Positions 1 through 4,776 of a stretch of DNA of 7,654 nucleotides are shown here, piece after piece. The stretch's first letter is position 1, and every line of letters starts with the position of its first letter. This DNA comes from an uncultured Sulfurovum sp. GTDB taxonomy: Bacteria; Campylobacterota; Campylobacteria; Campylobacterales; Sulfurovaceae. A program made the translations under genes and the position numbers. The stretch is from positions 1 to 7,654 of the forward strand of contig CACVAU010000023.1 in assembly GCA_902727915.1 (NCBI GenBank), in the 5' to 3' direction. The notes beneath the pieces are model-generated. The model did not search any database. It was given only the letters and a program-made list of their open reading frames with translations, and was not told where the DNA came from.

Positions 1-243
1 ACTCTTGGCTGTTGTTCCAACAGTTTGAAAACTATTTAAATTGTCACTTGTTAAAGGGTAACCCAAAGAACGAAGCTTTAACTTTAAAGCTTCCATTTGG
101 CTCTCCTCCACATCAAGCGTAATTTTTTGTGGTTCAACTTCAAGATTGACCTCTACCTCACCAAACTCTTCCAACAAAGATTTTTTCAACGTACCAGCAC
201 ATCCACCACACTTTACATTTTTTACTTGAAATGTTTGTTTCAT
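1..243 (-). CDS. Heavy-metal-associated (HMA) domain protein, CopZ/MerP-like, 3' end outside window
   Basis: A small soluble metal-binding protein of the ferredoxin-like HMA fold, which normally binds Cu(I) or a similar soft metal and passes it to a P-type ATPase. The reading frame starts MKQTFQVKNVKCGGC. C12 and C15 form the CxxC metal site, with lysine in place of the usual methionine of GMxCxxC. A beta-alpha-beta pattern follows (EVEVNLEVEPQKITLDV, then a helix and LRSLGYPL). The start at 243 is chosen because AAAGGA lies about 6 nt upstream on the minus strand; an ATG directly before it (246) is possible but sits too close. There are 81 codons in the window with no stop, longer than the usual 65-70 residue chaperone. 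The extra tail (TVGTTAKS) resembles longer HMA proteins I recall from Campylobacterota. The exact metal and the partner pump cannot be seen. Confidence 0.85.
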   Translation of the reverse strand, partial: MKQTFQVKNVKCGGCAGTLKKSLLEEFGEVEVNLEVEPQKITLDVEESQMEALKLKLRSLGYPLTSDNLNSFQTVGTTAKS

Positions 244-246
244 CAT

Positions 247-292
247 CTATCCTTTTCTTCTAAAGTTAAAGTCTATATGTTACACTCCAACC
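247..292. promoter_or_regulatory. Divergent intergenic region between HMA gene and membrane-protein gene
   Basis: About 46 bp separate two divergently read genes, so both promoters must lie here or inside the genes. AT-rich TATA-like hexamers are present on both strands around 273-285 (TATATG on plus, TATAGA on minus). A purine-rich Shine-Dalgarno sequence (AAAGGA) serves the minus-strand gene. I see no clear one for the plus-strand gene and no MerR- or CsoR-like dyad. The promoter assignment is inference. Confidence 0.3.
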
Positions 293-616
293 ATGAAAAC
301 TATATTATACATTCTAACACTTATCGCCATAATTACTACTTTAGCTTTAGGCTTAGAACAATCCTTAGAATTTGGCTATCTAGCTTTTGCTATTGTCCCT
401 TACTTGACTACTCTTTATATGCTAAAAATTGCAAACCACACTACAGCTAAATATACAGCTTATGCAACAGCCATTTTTGTTGTTTTCGTAGGACTCTACT
501 TTTTAATAGACACAACCTACATGGAAGATAGCCTAGAACATAAATTTTCTTTTTTATGTTATACCTATGTGGCAGTTGACAATGTTACTTGTTTCTGGGT
601 TAGTGGTTTATTTTAG
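293..616 (+). CDS. Small hydrophobic integral membrane protein of unknown function, probably frameshifted near its 3' end
   Basis: A 107-residue hypothetical protein as read. It begins MKTILYILTLIAIITTLALG, a strong first transmembrane helix (about residues 2-20). A second hydrophobic stretch follows at about 28-45 (YLAFAIVPYLTTLYML) and a third at about 56-72 (AYATAIFVVFVGLYFLI). After residue 84 the frame becomes polar and cysteine-containing (CYTYVAVDNVTCFW) and stops at 614-616. Skipping one T in the run 550-555 instead gives YVIPMWQLTMLLVSGLVV, then YFSNGKNS and a TAG at 633-635. This makes a convincing fourth membrane helix and a protein of about 113 residues. No Shine-Dalgarno sequence is evident before the ATG at 293, so it may be leaderless or weakly expressed. 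I do not recognise the family. It could be a recent pseudogene, a phase-variable gene or a sequence error. Confidence 0.55.
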   Translation: MKTILYILTLIAIITTLALGLEQSLEFGYLAFAIVPYLTTLYMLKIANHTTAKYTAYATAIFVVFVGLYFLIDTTYMEDSLEHKFSFLCYTYVAVDNVTCFWVSGLF

Positions 617-631
617 TAATGGAAAAAATTC

Positions 632-652
632 GTAGGGTGGATTTTATCAACC
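632..652. repeat. Decayed REP-like imperfect hairpin (GTAGGGTGG core)
   Basis: The segment opens with GTAGGGTGGAT. GGTGGAT (636-642) pairs with ATCAACC (646-652) around a TTT loop with one mismatch. The GTAGGGTGG...CCACC core is typical of dispersed palindromic elements moved by REP-associated tyrosine transposases in several bacterial groups. Only one copy is seen here, so its repeat status rests on that remembered resemblance. It overlaps the TAG that would end the restored reading frame of the upstream membrane protein and could act as a weak 3' hairpin. Confidence 0.3.
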
Positions 653-703
653 GTGAATGAGAATTGGTAAACTTTTAATGTTTTGCCGAAAGGCTTAAAA
701 ATT

Positions 704-952
704 TTATAACTTATCCAATGGAGTCTCTATTAAATCACTTTCTTTAATACTCTAATCTCTTTTCTACTTCTTTCATCAAATAATACTCATCTAGCATTTC
801 CATCATATTTTCATACACCTCACTTGGTACAAGGTAAGCACTGGCTTTGTTATGATTTAAAATCGCAATGCTTTCACCATTTGCATTTTCGATTACAGAA
901 AACTTAAAAAATAATTTCACCATTCTCTCACAAAAACAATGCTATATTTCAT
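704..952 (-). pseudogene. Frameshifted relic of a StbD/RelB-like (Phd/YefM superfamily) antitoxin, no toxin partner
   Basis: The open core lies at 744-923 on the minus strand (59 codons). It contains VIENANGESIAILNHNK, then ASAYLVPSEVYENMMEMLDEY, then LMKEVEKRLE. This matches the antitoxin pattern VIxxAxGExxAILNHNKPxAYLVPxExYExMMExLEDYEL known from StbD/RelB-like proteins. The core ends in a premature TAA at 744-746. Removing one base just before it restores IKESDLIETPLDKL and a stop at 704-706, the normal antitoxin ending. At the other end a possible original start at 950-952 gives MKYSIVFVRE in another frame before a stop, so the N-terminal DNA-binding part is also out of frame or lost. No RelE/StbE toxin frame follows downstream. 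The gene is therefore a dead orphan antitoxin next to the edge of the inserted operon. The core assignment is strong; the two frameshift positions are inference. Confidence 0.62.
940..948 (+). promoter_or_regulatory. Candidate extended -10 promoter (TGCTATATT) for the defence operon
   Basis: TGC followed by TATATT is a good extended -10 element. Campylobacterota sigma-70 promoters often lack a clear -35, and none is seen here. Transcription would begin near 955 and give a leader of about 56 nt before the ATG at 1011. It overlaps the 5' end of the antitoxin relic on the other strand, so it may be fortuitous. Confidence 0.35.
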
Positions 953-960
953 AAAATAAA
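951..960 (+). repeat. Left copy of a 10-bp direct repeat (ATAAAATAAA) flanking the defence cassette
   Basis: ATAAAATAAA occurs here, about 50 bp before the ATPase start, and again at 4753-4762 across the stop codon of the nuclease gene. The two copies sit at the two edges of the AT-rich cassette. Low-complexity AT sequence makes chance matches fairly likely, so this is a candidate insertion joint only. Confidence 0.3.
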
Positions 961-999
961 ATACTATTTAAATCTACTTAATAGTTCTATTAATATGAC

Positions 1000-1003
1000 G
1001 AGG
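1000..1003 (+). promoter_or_regulatory. Ribosome binding site for the ATPase gene
   Basis: GAGG stands 7 nt before the ATG at 1011, which supports this start. No in-frame start with a better site precedes it. Confidence 0.7.
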
Positions 1004-1010
1004 TTAACAA

Positions 1011-3953
1011 ATGAAATCATTTCAAGAAATACAAGACACTTTAGGTCAATTACCTAATTATCCTAAAACATATCTTTTAGGAAGCACTGGTGCAGGTAAA
1101 ACTTCTATTGTTAGAGCTATTTTAGACACAGCTAGTGATGCATTTCCAAGTACCCTCCAAACGAGAACAACTGTAGCTCCTACAGAATATGTAATTAGTG
1201 CTAATAAACCTTTTAAATCTACCTTTATTTTTAAAAAACGAGATGATATTAAGAACTCATTAATTGAAATAATTGAAATAGCTATAGAGAAAGCAATATC
1301 TTTAAATGATGAGGAAATCAGTGTTCTTCCATATTTAGAAGAGACACCAGATGAACGATTTCGACTTAAATATCTACTGTCAGAAGATATATTAAAAGAG
1401 TTTAATAAATATATAATTGATGTTATTTTACCTAAAATAGATAGAAATGAAGAACTTGAGGAATCATTAAATTCAGAAACCATTATCCATGAAATAGAAT
1501 ATCTTTTAAAAAAGATGTTAGATGAAATCAGTAATAAAACAAAAGAGATATGTCCTAATTATGAGCTATTTAGTAATAAGCTTTATACTATTGAAAATAT
1601 TTTTGATAAGAAAGAATTTATATTAAAAAATAAAGCATTATTAAAAAGTGAAACAGACTCAATCTCACCACTAATTGAATATGCAAGAATTGAAGGAAAT
1701 TTATCTGCATCATGGATACCTGATGAACTAGAGTTTATTTTGATTGATGGTGAGGGCATAGGTCATAACTTAAAAGAGGTAAAAAATAGTTTATCAACAC
1801 GACACTTAGATTTTTTTAACTTTTCAGACTCTATTTTATTGGTTGAAAAAAGTGATGACCCATTTATAACAGGTGGGAAAAATGCTATAGAGACTATATT
1901 TCTGAATGGATATAGTAAAAAATTCAAACTGATTTTCTCAAAAGTAGATAAACTTGAAGTAAAAAATCATAAAGCAGCGTTAAATAGAAGACTTAGCAAT
2001 GTAGAATATGCTTTAAAAGATTCTAATATACAGTTTAATTTAAACAGAGACCAAAAATATTATCTATCTAACTTAAATAAAATAGCTAATGAAACAACAA
2101 AAAAAGAACTTATTAAACTCTTTAAAAACATTAAAAATGATTTTTCTTTAATTGAAGAAAATCTCATAGATTTAGAATATGATTTTGAAACTCTATTTTT
2201 AGACCTAAATACTACTGGCTTTCTAAATGAATGGAACTCTCGAATAAATAAGGAACACTGGGCTATTGTAAAAGCATTTACAAAAAGAATGTTATCAGGA
2301 GAGGGAGAGTATCGCTATTTAAAGCCTATTTTAGAGTATCATACCCTGATTATGCAAGAGGTAAACAACTTTTTACAGATGCCAAATCAACTAAATTCAG
2401 AAGTATATTATGCTCAAAATAGAATTAAACAAAGCTTTTCAATTCTCTTGTTAAGTTATATTAGAAATATATTCATGACTCAATCTCATGATGATTGGAC
2501 AAATGCTTTTAATAGGACTGGTGTAGGGTCAGGTAAAATAAGAAAATTATTAATCCATAAGATTTTTGATAATATTATTTTCAAAGAAACAGATGAAGAG
2601 AATTTTAAACTTTTCAAAACTAATTTAAAAATCTATTTGATAGGAGCTGGTGCAAAAGAGATATCTGCAACAACAAAAATTCGTATAAAAAGTATTGAAT
2701 TAGAAAAAATTTATGGTAATAGAAATATACTATGGGACTTAAATCCAAATACAAATATTTTAATAGGTAAAAATGGTAGTGGTAAGTCTAGTATATTGCA
2801 ACTTTTAAATGCTAAGTTTTATAATCAAACAGAGATACTAGAAAAATTTAAAAATCCTAATATTAAAATAACTATTATTAAAGAGTATGAAAATGGGGAT
2901 AGCAAAGAAATTATTATTGATGATAATGCACACTCTCAAAGTATTGATATAATATTAATTGATACTTTTGATATAAAACCAACTTCCATTGTAGATTGTA
3001 AAGAAAATTGCGATAAAGAGCAATCTTTACTTGAAATAGAACTGTTAAAGCTAATGCCAAAATTTGATGCCTACCAAATAAAATTAAATAAAATATTTGA
3101 AGAAAAAAATTCTGATAATCAAAAAGAGATACAAAGAATTTTAAATGATATTGGAAAGGGAATAGTTGAAGAAGCAGGAAAAATACAAGATTTAACCAAT
3201 AGTAAAAAAACTATTTCTCAAAAGGTTTACAAACCATTAAATAATTTTAGAAATATTATAGACAGTATGTTTCAAGATACACATAAAAAGATAAATCTAG
3301 AATCTATTGAAAAATCTTTTAGTATCTCTAATGATGACAAAGAATTAGAACCTTTAGATTTATCCTCAGGTGAGAAACAAATACTTATCATATTTTTGAC
3401 TATATTGCTCAAAGAAAACAAACCACATATTTTAATGATGGATGAACCTGAAAACTCTTTACATTCTGAATGGCAAATTCATTTTGTAGAAAATATTAGA
3501 AAACTTAATGAGAATGTGCAAATAATTATTGCTACACATAATCCACTCTTAATGTTAGATAGAGAAGCTGATGAAATAGGTAAAATTTCTATTGATAGTG
3601 ATATTGTAGATACTCGTGGCATTGGAACAAAATATCTTGATGTCTCTGCTACACTCTTGAACTATCCAAAAGTTAGCTCTTTAGTTGGGAAAGATATGCG
3701 AGATGAAATTCATGAACTATTTAACCTAAAAAATAGAGATGAACTATCAACAGAAGAACAAAATAGAGTTGATGAGTTAGAAGTTAAATTAGGAAACAGC
3801 GTCGCAAGTAATTTCATTTATGACCGTCACTATTTACACTTTTTAAAATTTATTCAAGATAATAAAAATATAGATTTTGATAAACTCACTGAAATTTCAG
3901 AAGAAGAGATGGATGAACTATTAGGTGAGTTTAAGGATTTGTTTGATGATTGA
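1011..3953 (+). CDS. Septu PtuA-like ABC/SMC-type ATPase fused to an N-terminal GTPase-like domain; candidate anti-phage defence protein
   Basis: A 980-residue cytoplasmic protein with two NTPase modules. The N-terminal module has a G1/Walker A GSTGAGKTS (24-32), a switch-like RTTVAPTEY (52-60), a G3-type DGEG (246-249) and a G4-like SKVD (310-313), so it resembles a dynamin- or TRAFAC-like GTPase. About 185 charged, helical residues separate switch I from G3. Residues 390-555 form an unassigned helical linker with EHWAIVKAFTKR (415-426). The C-terminal module is an ABC/SMC-type ATPase: Walker A GKNGSGKSS (586-594), a lid of about 190 residues, signature LSSGEKQ (784-790), Walker B HILMMDEPE with D811/E812, and H-loop ATHNP (H843). 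An acidic tail ends the protein. PtuA proteins have this ATPase and pair with an HNH nuclease, as the overlapping next gene does here. Known PtuA lacks the GTPase-like part, so the subtype is uncertain. Arginines are mostly AGA and the gene is far richer in A/T than dnaE, which suggests acquisition. The role in defence is inferred from architecture and pairing. Confidence 0.8.
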   Translation: MKSFQEIQDTLGQLPNYPKTYLLGSTGAGKTSIVRAILDTASDAFPSTLQTRTTVAPTEYVISANKPFKSTFIFKKRDDIKNSLIEIIEIAIEKAISLNDEEISVLPYLEETPDERFRLKYLLSEDILKEFNKYIIDVILPKIDRNEELEESLNSETIIHEIEYLLKKMLDEISNKTKEICPNYELFSNKLYTIENIFDKKEFILKNKALLKSETDSISPLIEYARIEGNLSASWIPDELEFILIDGEGIGHNLKEVKNSLSTRHLDFFNFSDSILLVEKSDDPFITGGKNAIETIFLNGYSKKFKLIFSKVDKLEVKNHKAALNRRLSNVEYALKDSNIQFNLNRDQKYYLSNLNKIANETTKKELIKLFKNIKNDFSLIEENLIDLEYDFETLFLDLNTTGFLNEWNSRINKEHWAIVKAFTKRMLSGEGEYRYLKPILEYHTLIMQEVNNFLQMPNQLNSEVYYAQNRIKQSFSILLLSYIRNIFMTQSHDDWTNAFNRTGVGSGKIRKLLIHKIFDNIIFKETDEENFKLFKTNLKIYLIGAGAKEISATTKIRIKSIELEKIYGNRNILWDLNPNTNILIGKNGSGKSSILQLLNAKFYNQTEILEKFKNPNIKITIIKEYENGDSKEIIIDDNAHSQSIDIILIDTFDIKPTSIVDCKENCDKEQSLLEIELLKLMPKFDAYQIKLNKIFEEKNSDNQKEIQRILNDIGKGIVEEAGKIQDLTNSKKTISQKVYKPLNNFRNIIDSMFQDTHKKINLESIEKSFSISNDDKELEPLDLSSGEKQILIIFLTILLKENKPHILMMDEPENSLHSEWQIHFVENIRKLNENVQIIIATHNPLLMLDREADEIGKISIDSDIVDTRGIGTKYLDVSATLLNYPKVSSLVGKDMRDEIHELFNLKNRDELSTEEQNRVDELEVKLGNSVASNFIYDRHYLHFLKFIQDNKNIDFDKLTEISEEEMDELLGEFKDLFDD
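3933..3937 (+). promoter_or_regulatory. Internal ribosome binding site deciding the nuclease start
   Basis: AAGGA lies inside the end of the ATPase gene, 8 nt before the ATG at 3946. It favours that start over the in-frame GTG at 3925, which has no such site, and the ATG at 3955, which is 17 nt away. Confidence 0.6.
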
Positions 3954-4761
3954 TATGCGTGGTTTTTTCAGACATAGAGCTTATCCTTGTGTAGTAGATA
4001 AATTTAAAACTTCATTTGATAGAACTAAATTGAATTGTGATGATTATTGGTTCGTATTTACAGATTTACAAAAAAGAATCTCAAATGATAAGTGTCCTAT
4101 TTGTGAAGTAAAATTAACTGATAAACCTAATCGAACTAATACGGCTACTCTTGACCATTTTAGACCTAAATCAAAAGAGATGTATCCTCATTTAAAATGT
4201 ATTCCTGAAAATTATATTTTGATGTGTAGTTTATGTAATACAACTTATAAAGAGGATATATTTCCACTTTTTGATGAGTCAAAAAGAGCTACAGAGGCTA
4301 AAATTATAAAAGATACAAAACATGAGCAACCTCTTTTATTTAACCCCACAGAGATCGACCCACTGCATTTTTTTGAATTAGCTTTTAGACAAACTCAACA
4401 AGGTGGAACTTTAGAATTAAAACGAAATAATAAAACTATTCCAAAAGATAAAGATTCTTATGAATATCAACAATGTCATAAAATGATAACAATGTTTGGA
4501 TTAGGTTATTGTCATAAAGATAATCGTACTGATACAAGAAAAGAGAGAAATTTAGAGACTGGTAAAATGGAGACTATAGTTGTTCAAGAATGCCGAATAG
4601 ATATACTAACTAAGCACTATGGAACCTTTATAGAGTTAGCAAAAGCAAGAAGTAATAAAAAAAGTTTAGCACTCTTTTTTAAAGATAAAAATAGAAAAAA
4701 TGAATTAAAAAAATATGGATTTTTTAGGTTTATTATGAAAAATCAATTTACTATAAAATAA
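3946..4761 (+). CDS. PtuB-like HNH endonuclease, effector of the Septu-like module
   Basis: A 271-residue nuclease of the beta-beta-alpha metal (HNH) type. CPIC (50-53) and CSLCN (94-98) supply the four cysteines of a zinc knuckle. LDHFRPKS (69-76) carries the catalytic Asp-His pair D70/H71, and N89, N98 and K102 complete the HNH signature. LLFNPTEIDPLHFF (130-143) is the LLxNPxxxDPxxH element I associate with the TIGR02646-like HNH proteins of Septu and retron-Septu (PtuB). A later region (177-216) is charged and has C177, H178, C189, H190 and C216, possibly a second metal site. The gene overlaps the ATPase gene by 8 nt, which suggests translational coupling and fixed stoichiometry. In characterised Septu systems the ATPase holds the HNH nuclease in a complex that attacks nucleic acid during phage infection; here that role is inferred. 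The start at 3946 rests on its ribosome binding site; 3925 and 3955 are alternatives. Confidence 0.82.
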   Translation: MIDMRGFFRHRAYPCVVDKFKTSFDRTKLNCDDYWFVFTDLQKRISNDKCPICEVKLTDKPNRTNTATLDHFRPKSKEMYPHLKCIPENYILMCSLCNTTYKEDIFPLFDESKRATEAKIIKDTKHEQPLLFNPTEIDPLHFFELAFRQTQQGGTLELKRNNKTIPKDKDSYEYQQCHKMITMFGLGYCHKDNRTDTRKERNLETGKMETIVVQECRIDILTKHYGTFIELAKARSNKKSLALFFKDKNRKNELKKYGFFRFIMKNQFTIK

Positions 4762-4776
4762 ATAAAGGCAAAATTT
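4749..4776 (+). promoter_or_regulatory. dnaE translation start region and possible local promoter
   Basis: AAAGG at 4764-4768 stands 8 nt before the dnaE ATG and is its ribosome binding site. Only 15 nt separate the nuclease stop from that ATG, so dnaE either reads through from the defence operon or uses a promoter within the end of the nuclease gene. TACTATAAAAT (4749-4759) contains a TATAAA that could serve as a -10, but the leader would then be only about 14 nt. No terminator is visible between the two genes. Confidence 0.45.
4753..4762 (+). repeat. Right copy of the 10-bp direct repeat (ATAAAATAAA)
   Basis: Same 10-mer as at 951-960. It includes the stop codon of the nuclease gene and ends just before the dnaE ribosome binding site, where an insertion boundary would be expected. 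Confidence 0.3.

Noticed and set aside
97..450. Plus-strand open frame of 117 codons overlapping the HMA and membrane-protein genes
   Set aside because: It runs antisense through the well-supported HMA gene and out of frame with the membrane protein; its translation is low-complexity Phe/Ser/Tyr-rich with no family character.
681..701. Short GCC-GAAA-GGC hairpin as a terminator
   Set aside because: The stem is only 3 bp and it lies just past the relic gene; flanking T and A runs do not extend the pairing, so support is too weak.
620..1010. Possible retron non-coding RNA, CRISPR array or tRNA in the non-coding stretch, since Septu nucleases also occur with retrons
   Set aside because: No reverse transcriptase, no regularly spaced repeats and no tRNA-like cloverleaf are visible; the stretch is explained by the REP-like hairpin and the antitoxin relic.
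1058..1483. Minus-strand 141-codon open frame inside the ATPase gene
   Set aside because: It is the antisense shadow of the GTPase-like domain; the product is Ser/Ile-rich without motifs, while the plus strand encodes recognised P-loop features.
3925..3945. GTG start at 3925 for the HNH nuclease
   Set aside because: It adds seven residues read from the ATPase tail and lacks a ribosome binding site, whereas ATG 3946 has AAGGA at 8 nt.
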